64,000 bases of DNA from Protula sp. h YS-2021 (taxonomy: Eukaryota; Annelida; Polychaeta; Sabellida; Serpulidae). Under the pieces are notes generated by a model, which saw nothing but the letters and a program-made list of their open reading frames with translations, was not told where the DNA came from and did no database searches. Of this stretch, positions 28,601 to 40,689 are shown one piece after another. Location of the stretch: the NCBI GenBank assembly GCA_949752745.1, contig OX457029.1, forward strand, positions 11,323,511 to 11,387,510. Reading direction: 5' to 3'. Positions within the stretch are counted from its first letter, which is position 1. The number at the start of each line of letters is the position of its first letter. Position numbers and translations under genes: made by a program.

Positions 28601-31600
28601 GTGTGACACTGAACTCACCAACATGCCGTGTGGAACTGGGTTGGACTTGTGCTTGTCAAATTCTAATTTGCTATTTTCCTCGTCCAGAATGGCATTGATT
28701 TTCTCTTTTGTTTTGCTGGATTTCTCTGGATTGGCACATGCAAACTGTATCTTTGAAGCTTCCATCAACCTCTCTTCGGCTTTCCTCCTGTACTCACAAC
28801 AGAAATTATGTCTGTACTAAGTAAATAGAATCTTCAAACGGCATGAACAAGAGGCAACTGGCTTGAACTGGCATCGCAGTCGTCTTTCACTTATTCTTGT
28901 TCTTCTTCTTTTTTTCAAATCCTTCTTCATCCTCTTCTTCTTCTTCCCATCTTATTCTTTAGTTGTTCTTGTATATATTATGTAAATGTTGTTATTTCTT
29001 ATTTTAACAGTAAATCCAAACGTTTATACCGATAAATGCTGCCACTCATTGGCTGCCTCCATGATGACACACCGTTTTTGATTGGTTGCTTTTAAAATGA
29101 CACATCGTCACTTATTTGCTTAACCACGCCAATACATCGCAGATACTTGGCTAGTACCGACATTGCTTACCTTCTGCTACAAAGCTGGTTTTTCGTACAG
29201 CTTGTGAACTCTAAATTCCTGAACGTGACAGCCATAACGACCTACCTGTTAGTTTCCTTGATTTTGGCCATGACGTTGAATTCCTCGGATCAGCATAAGC
29301 AGACTTTGGGACGGTTCGGTGACGTTTCAACTGTGGTATCTAGAAAATAAAAACAAAAGCACCAACCGAGTCTCTCGCTGTACTTGGTTTCATTTCAAAA
29401 TTTAAACTGTTCAATTTGATAAATACAATTTTTTGTGTATCTCCGCTCAGCGTATAATTCTCGACTCTCCCATGCTTATATCTGTTGCGAACTAGTCTCT
29501 CACGGGTTACTGGTAAACTTTTTATAAATCATTACAACAACGCAATTTGAACTTTTCAAAAATATTTTCTTCATTAAATAATTGTATTTATATATGTTAG
29601 TCAAATAGTGTGTAACGTCAATACACAGTTTTCAAACGTAAAGACGCACGCCCAATTTATACTCATTAACCAATTTTAGCACAGCTGTGTTGAATAAAAT
29701 GACTGTGACTGTGTTGAATAAAATGATATGCTTAGATCACTCACGGGTTCTGGGATGGGATACTCCTCGGCCGCGGCTGTGTTAATTTGAAGGTTTCGTT
29801 TCTGTGCAAATACAGAAAAAGGGTCATAAGTAGCTGATGTTGACGTACTTTGAGTTAACATGAAATATTATTGTCAGTATGAAAATGTTGACCTTTAGGC
29901 TACAATAAGACAGCTACAAGATTTGTTACATAACTAAATGGCGATTTAACTGCAATATCTGTCATTGAAAAAAGTATTCATATGGAAACATGTTGATTTG
30001 GGAACCGACCAATCAGATAACAGCATTTACCACGTACTATTTTACCATGTACCTTTCTCATGCATTAATGGCAGTTACCAGGAGGTACTAATCAGAGCAT
30101 CGTTTTTCTCCAAGCCCGAGAAAACCGGAATTGAACTTGTTTAAATTACATCTATTCATTCATTATATTAATTATTTACTCATTATATTAATTGTCAGTT
30201 GAAAAAATGAGCACTGATACAGATTGGAAATTTCAACAATGACGTCATGCACAATGGCATGACATCACGATTCCAAAGCCGCCAATAACAGTACCGTTAG
30301 CAAGACACCATGGGTACTTTGCTATTTAGATGAGTACATGTCAGTACCCCATGTGAGCTCACTGAGTACAGCGACGGTCTGTACTCTGCATCGATTCGGC
30401 GATACTGCTACGGGTTCACGACAGTGAGAAGAAAATATACAGGCCCACAGATTCGTAAAAATGACTTCTACAAAATTAAGCTACTTTGAAGAAACAGATT
30501 GTTGACAATCACGGATTCTACAAGACAGGTTACTGACTAATTCTTTCCTTTTTGACAAGAATTGACCAAAATTGGGCAAGAAGGGGCCAAAATTTGGAGG
30601 GCATGAGTCTATATCTGTAAAATATGAGTCAACATTTAGGCAGAAATATGTCAAATTTCGACTCATAATTTTAAATTAGCTAAACTTTACATCATTGATT
30701 TAGCAAGGCAGCAACTTGCTCCGAAACCAACCGCACGGAATGAAACACTAAACTATTACACTACACCCAAAAACATGCGAGTAACTGCAACTGATCCAAC
30801 TCATCAACTCTTTTTATTTTTTTAATTCTTTCAGAATTGTTCTCATTTTTATTTTGAGCTAATAGTTCTTGGCACAAATCAGAAAAATAAATTCACCGTG
30901 ACAGAACCGTCATAATGTACAAGAACCCTGAACATGCAAACATCGATGAAAGACAACGATATACAGTATATTCAACAGAAGCCATGCAAATTCTTCTTTT
31001 TTTCAACCCGCAAAACAATAAATAAATAAGGAAAAATAAAGTTAAATATATAGAATCAAAATTCAATCACTTTATATCGAAAAATTTTCATTTTTTTTTT
31101 CAAAATAACGTGATTTTTGTTGTTTGTGTTGTCTGTATCTACTCACCAACAGAACTACTCGCCGAATAGCTTTTCCTTGAAACTTCAAACATTTAAAAAA
31201 GTTATGTTTTGGCTATGCCAGCACGTAGCAAAAGTGCTTGTTTGTCTGAGCATGGGGACTAGAAACAGGAAGGGTCAATATGACCGCACCTCAGGTAAAT
31301 ATTTATTAAAATATCTCCTACAAAATACTACCGGTGTACATTTTTATCATGCAGTCAAATATTACCCAAAGTTTACCACATAAATTATTACCCTGTTTCA
31401 GCGACATGAGCGGAACCAAAAAAAAAAAAAAATGCCGTTATAACCGTGGTGTAACTATGATCGACATTTTTCAAACAGGAATTGGAGGCGGGTTTGGGGG
31501 GGAGGGGGCTTTCTGGGAGTGGAAAAATATATCCTTTCTTCTGTTTTGAATTTAAAGTATTTGATTTCATGCAGAAATTCTGGCTTTTTAAAAATTCTGA

Positions 31601-34600
31601 CACAATTTCATTGCACCGTTAAAAAACAGGAACGGGTCACGTGATTTTTGAGGGGAGGGGGGAGGTGTAAAGAGGGGTGAAGGATGCATGCGTGACCCTC
31701 ACCTGTGGTCGAGTATTCTGGCTTTTTGAATTTAATCTTTGCGTCAATTCTGTCACGGAGGTGCTTTACAATGTCTTGCATTTCTGGCATCCACCTAAAA
31801 AAATATAAGACAGTGCCAGTAAGCATCAGGATCTGTGCGTAGGTGTGATGGTTGGGAGGGGGGGGGGGGGGCTGCTGCAGGAACAACACAGCATGGATTG
31901 GGAGGAGGGCACAAATATGTTTGAATCAGATAAGGAGAGTGGGAAGTACAACTCATCTGACGATGGTGATGCGAAGGGGAGGCAGTGTGGTTAGTACCAC
32001 TCAGCTGACGATGTGGGGAGAGTAGTGTGGTCTGTACCACTCAGCTGACGATGTGGGGAGAGTAGTGTGGTCTGTACCACTCAGCTGACGATGTGGGGAG
32101 AGTAGGGTGGTTAGAACCACTCAGCTGACGATGTGCGGAGAGTAGTGTGGTCTGTGCCACTCAGCTGACGATGTGGGGAGAGTAGTGTGGTCTGTACCAC
32201 TTAGCTGACGATGTGGGGAGAGTAGTGTCGTTAGTACCACTCAGCTGGCGATGTGGGGAGAGTAGTGTGGTCTGTACCACTCAGCTGACGATGTGGGGAG
32301 AGTAGTGTGGTCTGTACCACTCAGCTGACGATGTGGGGAGAGTAGTGTGGTCTGTACCACTCAGCTGACGATGTGGGGAGAGTAGTGTGGTCTGTACCAC
32401 TCAGCTGACGATGTGGGGAGAGTAGTGTGGTCTGTACCACTCAGCTGACGATGTGGAGAGAGCTGTGTGGAGTGGCTACGATGCAGAGACGTGGTCTGTA
32501 CTACTCAACTGAGGATGGGAGGCGAAGTGTGGTGTGTAATACTAATATGAGCATGGGAGAGAGCAGCACGCACCTGAGGATGAAGGAGAGAAGCGTGGTC
32601 TGTACCACTCACCTGAGGATAGGGGAAAGCAGTGTGGTCTGTACAAAGCTGCCGTCATAAAGCTTGCACCACTCATCTTTCATCCACGTGAGCAGGTGCT
32701 TTTCGCTGAGGGCAAAGTTGAGAAACTGCATCAAAATCAAATCGATTGTTAAAATTATGGTGAAAAAAAAACAACAAAAAAAACAAGCAGCTCTCCCAAC
32801 ACAGCGCTTTTACGTTAGCATTAAAAGTGATGTGCCTACATCCCTATTGTTATAATTACTCAGACGCATATCAATTTAGAAGTAATAACGTTACAACATA
32901 TTCCTATCTCGTTTATTTATAACAACTGGATCTGACAAGAACTGAATCGAAACACGGTGGTGTTTGGTTGAATCGCGAATTAGAAGCTGCAGCTATCGTA
33001 GCAAACATTTCGCCAGGGCTGCCTGCAGATATAACAGCTTAAATGCCAATGTCTCCAGTACGACCACAACCCCTCCCCCCCCCCCGCTCACCCTTCCTGA
33101 ACCATTTACAACGGAATCGTCCACAATTGGTCATGTCACTATCTTGCCGCCCCCCCCCCCCCGCCCAAAAATAATAAAATAATAAATAAATAAAACTGAA
33201 GTAACAAATGGATACCTTGTACATTTTATTGGTGTCCTGGGATTTCACAAACTTGCGGAAGTGCGCCGTTCCCAGCTCATCCAACCGGAAGAGTGCCAAG
33301 TAGGCAACCACTAAAACAGGTAACATGCTTCGAAATCATTCTCCTACTATTGAATAAGCACAGAAATCCTATGATAGTTTTTGATGTATTTATTTTTTTA
33401 TGTTATTTAATTTTTAATTATTTTTACTTATTTATTTTATTGATTTCACCACTGTTTTTCAGAGAATACCTTCTCCAACACAAGGACTATAAGATCTTCA
33501 CAGAACCAAAATCAGAATATATTATTTGCCTTGAATATTTGAATACTGACAACTAAGTATGGTAACTAAGTATGGTTCGTGTCAATTTTATTTCGCCTTT
33601 TTAGTTCATTGACAACAAACTGAAAAGACTCGTACAAAAAAGAACAGATTTTTACAAATTAACTTTTAGACAACAGTGTCAGTGAGACACGTGTCAGTGA
33701 CGCAACAGTGCCAGTGATAGGACAGTGTCATTGAGACGACATAAGCTGCATGCAACTGCTAAATGCTAATCTTTAGCCTCAGTTTATAATCCCATAAAAA
33801 ATCAGTTTATCTAACAGCCGTGAAAAACTCCTCACCTACCTTCTTGTTTTGAAAAACCAAAACCCGTTTAAATGTATAAAATTAAAATGTGCACAAATAG
33901 TTGGATTTCATGCACCACCAACAACAAAGATATTTTTAACTGGCGCATTCAGGGACACGATCAGAACGGACACAGAACAGACCGTATTACATATAGAATA
34001 TCAGGGCCTTTACTAATACAGTGCCAGACCAGAACCCCCAACCCCCCCCCCCCCCCCCCCCCCGCCCACCGCACTCAGCGAATTTGTGAGCATGAACTCT
34101 TGTGATTCCTCTCGGACCATCAGAACACATCACAGATAAAATACGGGGTTCACTTGGCATAGCTAACTCCAGCCCCCTTACCCCAACCCCCCCCCCCCCC
34201 CCCCCCCGCCCACCGCACTCAGCGAATTTGTGAGCATGAACTCTTGTGATTCCTCTCGGACCATCAGAACACATCACAGATAAAATACGGGGTTCACTTG
34301 GCATAGCTAACTCCAGCCCCCTTACCCCATCCCCTACCCCCCCCCACCCCGCACTCACAGAGAATTTGTGAGCATGAACATGGCAATTCTTTTCGGGCCA
34401 TCAATCCATATCACAGATAAAATATGGGATTCATTTGACATAGCTAACTCCAGCCCCACTCCCTGAAAAATTGTTGGGATATAGCGCCCCAAGCTCTCAC
34501 AGGTCCAAAAATATCCATATACTCGCACTTTACACCACAACTTATTCTCTCCATTATACGACAACCGCATTGTTACAAACCTGTCCACTGCATAAATCTA

Positions 34601-35374
34601 AAGAACGAATTTATACACATAAGCTGATATTTTACAAAGAAATTAAAAGAGAAATCGCATCTTTAATTTTCCATAAATTAGTACTTAAAACTATCAGACA
34701 TTTTTATTTTATTTTGCATCATGGTTGCTGATAAGTGTAATCAGTACCACAGTTTTACTTATTATCACTTTGCTTTCTCAGATTAAACCTTTGAGATACC
34801 AAAACAACACAGAAAAATTATGGACAAACGGGAATATCGGGTGGATGGAGAGAAAGAGGGGTTGGGAAGAAGGGCAAATTATCATACCATTATATAAATT
34901 TTGCTCGGAACGCAAGCACGTCTTGCCATCTCTGTTATAGAATCCTGTCGTAATGACGGCCAAGATGTTTGTGTAGCGGACACATCCGGAAAACACTTCA
35001 ACAATAAAGACTTGGTCATCTTCGCTCAAACCCTGTACACACAGAAATCTCTGCAATTGCTTTTTGGCCGCGAGGTTTTTATCTTTTAAGCAAGAAATCA
35101 AAACTTATTGCCGGAGTAAAATAAACCCTTCCTTCTTTTTTTTTCTCAAAAAGTAGCATTTGTAAAAATACATTTATTTCAATTCGTTTAAAAAGATAAA
35201 AAAAAAAAAACACTCATAATTTCTTTCTTTTTTTTCCTTGGAAAACGATGTAAATATTGAACTTACCGCTTGATATTTAAGATACTGATTGATATGTTCT
35301 TCTATGGCTCGGGACTCTGGATCAAAGCTATCTAGCGCTTGGACGCAGTGTCCAATAAGCTGCCCGTGATCCAT
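23355..35374 (-). CDS. CFAP99: Cilia- and flagella-associated protein 99, 15 exons
   Basis: Exons in transcript order: 35374-35267, 35032-34888, 33310-33216, 32725-32613, 31794-31703, 29833-29745, 29339-29246, 28787-28619, 28034-27946, 27181-26998, 26118-25956, 25457-25405, 25107-24967, 24540-24377, 23532-23355; about 626 codons. Matches to remembered human CFAP99 are clear: FVKSQDTNKMY, KLNTAAILREGNLY, IERRRLEGKLSHEEAILARQ, DLTAPAGHGLLSEMS. The C-terminal half is charged coiled coil. The family is linked to motile cilia; its exact role is poorly known. The ATG at 35372-35374 fits the family start; the exon could begin at an acceptor at 35390, giving 5'UTR. Exon 29339-29246 needs one extra base near 29283 to keep frame (see findings). 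The 3' end is unsure: donor AAG|GTGCCT at 23354 is weak, and reading through reaches a stop near 23094 inside a 15-bp repeat. MVP and CFAP99 converge tail to tail. Confidence 0.87.
23640..24376 (-). repeat. About 140-bp array repeating a CFAP99 exon
   Basis: Five further copies (the last partial) of the 3' part of exon 24540-24377 follow it, separated by C-rich tracts. The donor after VR is GT at the true exon and in the copies ending 24234 and 23947, but GC in the copy ending about 24100 and AT in the copy ending about 23797. Confidence 0.9.
25275..25395. repeat. Short GTGACACRTGTA-type repeat
   Basis: Loose 12-18 bp units in the CFAP99 intron next to the donor of exon 25457-25405. They do not copy the exon. 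Confidence 0.65.
26119..26600 (-). repeat. Array repeating a CFAP99 acceptor and exon start
   Basis: Five extra copies of the intron end plus the first 30 bases of exon 26118-25956 lie upstream of it. Each contains AG then GTGGAGGAGATGA (plus strand CATCTCCTCCAC). Spacing is 70-100 bp, with CAGTCAGTCATTCAGTCAAT between. Confidence 0.87.
27480..27945 (-). repeat. About 150-bp array repeating a CFAP99 exon end
   Basis: Three copies downstream of exon 28034-27946 carry its last about 44 bases (plus strand CTTCTCCAGCTCC, GCTGCTTGTAAAGATTGCC) and donor GTCAGT, plus intron sequence GCATTTTAAGTGAGGGGTGA and a C tract. Confidence 0.9.
28425..28595. repeat. (GAA)n-rich microsatellite
   Basis: Imperfect AGA/GAA triplets in the CFAP99 intron, 25 bases from the donor of exon 28787-28619. 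Confidence 0.95.
31930..32612 (-). repeat. 40-bp minisatellite seeded at a CFAP99 donor
   Basis: About 16-17 units. On the minus strand each reads GTACAGACCACACTACTCTC then a CAG|CTGAGTG version of the junction. The true exon end is the same sequence with CAG|GTGAGTG at 32613/32612. Most copies have GT changed to CT, so the decoy donor is dead. Confidence 0.92.
34030..34440. repeat. About 150-bp tandem repeat with C tracts
   Basis: Two near-identical copies and a third diverged one (GCACTCAGCGAATTTGTGAG, AACACATCACAGATAAAATA), each with a long C run. CFAP99 intron between exons 35032-34888 and 33310-33216. Confidence 0.9.
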
Positions 35375-35706
35375 TCTCTTCCCCCCGTACCTAAAAAAGC
35401 AAGTGTCAGGATACTTAAAGAAAAAGTTACAGTAACATTAGAATTTTCTGCGAAAAAAGGTCACTTTTTTAGAATTATAATTTCGCAAGAAAGTCACAGT
35501 CAAGAAATGCTTCACAAACTAATTAACAAAATTGTAGCAGCTTTAAGAAAACATGTTTTCAAATCTCATTTTCAGAGTGGAAGTGTAAAATTCAGGGTTG
35601 CCACACAATTTTACGAACCATTTTTCCTGACTTTTTCCTGACCTTTTCATGACTTTTTTCTACACATAATTTTTTTTCTTTCTCCCGTATTCCATAAGGC
35701 TTATAC

Positions 35707-36532
35707 TTATGATATAATAAATCTACATATTTCAATAGAACTACGTGATATAACCTTAATATTGCTTATCAGAGTGCTTATAATCATAAAATTATATTCC
35801 AATCCATCACTGCCGACCAGTAAGAGCACGTGTGATGGCAAGGCTTTTGCCGCATCATTGAAGTTATTGAGGAGATCTTTGGCTGTTTTATGACCCAGGA
35901 ACTTTGAATCAAGATATTGTGACAACTTCAGAATTTACCCAGTGTCTGACCATTACATCCACTTGCTCGTCTTCTGTAACCCTGTTTCTTGATTCGTCAT
36001 ACAGTAGTACATAAGCATCACTTGAACAAACGCTTTTAACTAACTTGTCCTTGAAATATGGGGCGAGCCCATGGACAACGATATAGGAGGATTTTGTACG
36101 TTGCATATTGAATTTTGCGGCTATGTCACTATCTGGGAACATTTTGCGGAATACGCCTCCGGTTGACGAATTACAACTGGAGTTGTCCTCTCCCTTTTTC
36201 AAAGACCATATAATCTCGGCACGAAGAACCCCCTCGCGGCTTAAAAACTGAGACAACGATGAGGTATCTGTGATAGATTGTACTTGTCTAGAAGTGGATG
36301 GGCTAGATTCTTCAGAAACTTTTCGATTACGTGTTTAGTCTGTTGATTGTGACACAGCTGTTTTAGGGCTGATGATATTCACATTCTGGCGTGCATGCTC
36401 TGTATTTACATGTTTTACCCCTTTACAATGTTTCGTCAATGCTCCCTGTCCCATATTGCCAAGACGAAAGGAAACATGGAAAGGTTTACAGTGTGCGTTT
36501 TTGCCGTCACCTGGTACTTCGGCGACCCATGA
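35707..36532 (-). pseudogene. Decayed BED-finger/hAT-like transposase-type gene
   Basis: Reading down from 36532, a zinc-finger-like stretch (HCKPFHVSFRLGNMGQGALT, then KHCKGVKHV) is followed by an in-frame TAA at 36335-36337. A serine-rich linker and MFPDSDIAAKF, SSYIVVHGLAPYFK, and YDESRNR come next. A frame change near 35915 leads to SQYLDSKFLGHKTAKDLL. The order (finger, FPDS, GLAPYF, DES, FLGHxTA) matches a family I remember from many animals that looks hAT-derived; the name is uncertain. The stop and frameshift make it a relic. It lies just upstream of the CFAP99 start and is probably unrelated to that gene. Confidence 0.6.
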
Positions 36533-36539
36533 TTAAAAT

Positions 36540-38770
36540 TTACTGTCTTTTGACCCTCCTCTCGAAAAATGCGTTTCTTTGCTTGTCATTTCGACATTTT
36601 TCAGTTCACAAATTTACTTCAACCTCTCTTTTTCTTCAGTCTGAAAAATAGTTATCTTGCTGCTTAACGAATATCTTCAATGACACAAACACTCGTCCAT
36701 AAAGATAAACGTTCAGCAGCAATAAAAGAAAACCTTTCTCTAAATTTCCGCAGCATCTAGAGAAATAGTCAGCATGTGATAAAACAGCTACAGGTGCTAT
36801 TCCATCAGATGGTTTTCTCCCTCAGCTTATTGCTTAGAATCACACACAATGTGAGACATTCACTAATACTGTAAAACACCAGCACAGGTTACTGAACAGA
36901 TACAGGTATTCTTTTAAAATGTTTCATGGGATACGGCCTTTCGCTGCGCAGCTTATATATGCTTGACGGGCACTTTAGACGACTCTTCCACACCGTCCCT
37001 CATCCCCATTTCATGTCTTTAGTTTTTCAACCTCGGTTACTTGTTTGTTTGTTTTCAATATTGCACATTTTCGCATCTAAAAGCCACATATAATAAGTCG
37101 AATCACAATCTGGGTGTTTCGAATAAAATTGCGAGAATCTTGAATTTCGACTGCAAGGGAACCGGGTAAAAAATCTCTCTAAATATCTATCTTCTGTAAA
37201 TTTTTACCAGGTTAGTTTTGTATTCGAAGCACAGAATTTTTGCGCATTTTATCAGAATGCCCAAAACTTGATTTGGTTTATTTGAGCGTGAAGCCCCTTT
37301 ATTGACCACTTGTGGATGTAGTTCTGGAATAATGGCCTCGTATTATTTTGGTCAGTTTTTCTATCATTTTTATACTTTTATCCCAATCCAATTCGGCTGT
37401 AACGTGAAATATTTCGCCAAAGTTCTAAGCATACAGTCCGCTCGTATACTGTGAAAAGGAACCGACATACTCGTAGGTAAATGGATGCCACAAATAAAAA
37501 TTGCAATACAGGTACAACGAAAACAAAAGCAAGGATGTCCTACTAATTTGTTGAATACTAATAAAAGATACTGTCATTCATATCAAACCATCAAAAGTGT
37601 GGCAAGCATATTTTTGGGACTTTTAACTTACTTCTACCTCGGTTACTTGTTTGTTTGTTGACAACGGGTATGTCTTAATGTTTACAATCCATTCGTATTG
37701 TATTTCCAACAATTATTATTTTATTATTCAAATAATTTTCCATATTTAGAAAATAGTGAAACAAATTTATTTTTTAATGTACCTTAAACTTTAAATGTTA
37801 AATATTTGCCCATAATATTTTATACGAAATAAATGTAAAAATGAGATCGCATTATTCCAGTCAGCATGAGCGTTACCCAGATGTTCGTAAAGCAGAGAAA
37901 TGTACTAATGAGGGCACAGCCAAGCTGTCGTTTGTCGATTTTTTTCTTCCATTCAAGGTTACTTTTACAACTAGCTTATTCGACTTGCTGGCATGCCATC
38001 AAGCTTGTTTTTCCTTTCCTGTTCTTGTGAGGGCATCTGCCCTTAAGCGCTAACGTGGGATAAATAAAAGCACAGTCCAAAATGTGCTTCGCAGTTCCTA
38101 GGCAAATTCTACATGCTTATTAAGGAACCGTGCATAAAGTACATGAAAATTTACCATAGGGGGTCGGTAAGCTGAAATTAAAATTATAGGCGATGCAAAA
38201 TTGTTCAAATTTAGCATGCATTCTGGAAAGATGGCTTCATACTCACTAAGTTGAAAAATATCGATCCCGTAACCGGTTTATTAAGGAATGCTTGTAATGT
38301 GCCAAAAGATTTTCTTTGAAGAACATCATGCAAGCTTCAATTTTCTTTAATTCTTCTGATAAATTGATTGGCTACTTTGTTGATTGATCAATTTATTGAC
38401 CCTACGTTCCCTTAATCCCCATCCCCACCCCAAGATGGTCAAATAGGTTCGCTGTTGGTAGGGTGGCCCTAAGGTGCGACACCAATTGATAAACAGCCCC
38501 ATTTCTGAGCTACTTGTCGAGAAAACCGAAATTGTCATTCTGACGAATCATCTAATCCACGTGATTTCACTAGAATTGATGACCATGGTCCCCGTCATGT
38601 CTGCCTAGAGCCACTTTAAAAGACCCTTAATTGGGCAAATAGCTAGACATGTGAGTTACGGCCTGTTATCCTCCGCAGTATCATAACCTCCTTCCACCCT
38701 TAGACTATCTCGATTCATGTTACTTCACTAGTCCAATTTTCTTATCATTCTCTTCATTTATAGAACTCAG
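36540..38770. other. Intergenic, no gene seen
   Basis: AT-rich. CTCGGTTACTTGTTTGTTTG occurs twice (about 37032 and 37637), hinting at an old insertion. No convincing coding signal. Confidence 0.4.
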
Positions 38771-38820
38771 TCAATCTGAAGTATTTAATTTCTTAATACT
38801 CAATTTTATGAGTAAAATAT

Positions 38821-39012
38821 CTTGTAGACGTAAAAGTCATCACTATGGGGGTTTTCCAATGTATCAACATTGGTTATCGCGATCCATAAAAAATTCTTTG
38901 GAGTAGCACCACATGGGTACCTTTTGCTATGTTTACTATGCCTGTCAACCAACCGACAAATCAGCGCACGCTGCGGTTCCTATTATGTGATCATGCCACA
39001 CCCAACTTATCG
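38821..39012 (+). repeat. DIRS inverted terminal repeat, 3' side of element
   Basis: Aligns with the reverse complement of 45951-46155 at roughly 80 percent by eye; shared blocks include CATCACTATGGGGGTTTTCC and CTGTCAACCAACCGAC. Both copies contain GGTTATCGCGAT. The 45 bases outside it (38776-38820) are not shared with the other end but recur in the internal region. Confidence 0.85.
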
Positions 39013-39055
39013 TACCAGACGATCTGAATTGATGGGGAGGTGGGTGGGTACACAT

Positions 39056-40118
39056 GTTTGGTCTGATTGTTTGGTCTGATTAGTAAAAATCTTGAAATAG
39101 GCCTCTCCATGGACCTACAAATAGAACTATTTGACAAAATAATTGAACCGGTATTGCTATATGGATCTAAAGTGTGGGACCCGTATGGGTGTGAAATTGT
39201 TAGCGGAGAACAGCTCAGGTATTACAAATATGAGCTAGATTTCAACAAATCAACAAGCACTATAATGGTATTGGGCGAATTAGGTAAACCACCGATTGTC
39301 GAGCGTATAAAAATAAGAGTCTAATATTGGTCCAAGCTAGCAACATGTAAAAATAACCATAAACTTGATGTGATTATTTATAGACTTCTGAGTAAGATGT
39401 CGGAAGACCCAGATTCTGTACATGTTTGGATCCGATATGTAAAAGAAATATTGGACTCGCTAGGTCTGTCGGAATTCTGCTTATACCCCAAAATACTCGA
39501 AAATGCCAGCGAAAGCTGGTTCAAGTCAGTGATACAACAACGAGTCCGCGTTCAGTGTATAACACACTGGTACAGTGCTGTATTTCTGTCAGACGTGTGT
39601 ACAAATTATAAAATGTTTAAAACACCATTCGGGCTTGAAAAGTACATTAAATTACTGCCCAGGAAGTTTGCTGTAAAAATGGGGAAATTTCGGTGTAGGA
39701 ACAGTAAAATACCCTTGGTGAAACAAGTACAAGACAGTGTGGATGTTAATGCCAAAATTTGTTCTCTTTGCGATAGGGGCACTATTGGGGATGAGTGCCA
39801 CTTACTATTCGAGTGTTCCTTTTTCGACTCGGAACGACTGGAACTGCTTGGAAAAAGTCGATTCAGAAACTAATATGCTACTAATTCGTGACATTTTCGA
39901 AACTTACAGCATTGTTAAATTGGGCAGATTACGTAAATTTATGTCAGTCATAATGTCCATCTTTAATTGATAAAATGAACACCATTGTCTGCTACAGCTC
40001 AGTATTATATCAGTTTGCTTAGAGCTATATTCTTTTACCCAATTGTTGCATTTATTGTATCCCTTGTGTCCATTATCATATGGATTTTTTTTGGAAATAA
40101 ATAGATGAAAAATGAAAA
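39056..40118 (+). mobile_element. 5'-truncated non-LTR retrotransposon (LINE) fragment
   Basis: Opposite strand to the DIRS host element. Two open pieces encode the C-terminal end of a LINE reverse transcriptase: ELFDKIIEPVLLYGSKVWDP and a terminal zinc-knuckle-like segment, CSLCDRGTIGDECHLLFEC. A stop near 39323 separates them. The 3' end is AT-rich (GGAAATAAATAGATGAAAAA), as for LINE tails. ACACAT at 39050-39055 and again at 40119-40124 may be the target-site duplication. Confidence 0.75.
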
Positions 40119-40128
40119 ACACATTGAG

Positions 40129-40245
40129 TGATGGCTTCTATGTCTACAAGATATTTTACTCATAAAAATGAGTATTAAGAAATTAAATACTTCAGTTTTA
40201 ATTTCGAAAATATCAGCTTGTAGACTACGAAGCCATCACTATGGG
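40129..40245 (-). repeat. DIRS internal complementary region
   Basis: The first part, 40129-40195, is the reverse complement of 38776-38842 (TACTCATAAAAATGAGTATT and flanks). The second part, 40196-40245, is the reverse complement of 46127-46176 (TTTCGAAAATATCAGCTTG). The junction is at about 40195/40196 and fixes both element ends. Confidence 0.87.
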
Positions 40246-40689
40246 AGACTAGAACTGCATGGTGGTGGTAATTGCATATGCCATGCATACGAATTGGTTG
40301 ACATAACGTCTACAAGACACTATGTCGTACACGAGGCAGAAATAAAAGAAATAAATTCAATTTCTTCTTTTAATTTCAACGGGGTCTCACCGCGTACTGC
40401 CCATTTACCAATAATAAACAATATTCAATGGAGTTACACCACGAAATGCTCATTATGGCCCGTGGCCATCATACTAATGTTCCCTCCTTCTTTCGGAAAA
40501 GAAAGAGGAGAACGTGGAAACGCAAAACAAGTCACTTGCACCGTTGCCAACCCGACACAGCATAGTGTACCATGTGCAAAACCGCTCTGTCCAAAAGTAA
40601 GACCATGGTACACAAGTCCGTTTAGGGCCGGCCAGATAACAGCCATGTGATAGCCAAACCACCAGACTACCGCTGCATATCGGAGCTGC

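Noticed and set aside
37841..38053. Frame with HYSSQHERYPDV resembling a zinc-finger tip
   Set aside because: Too short and no second Cys/His pair; may belong to an old transposon.
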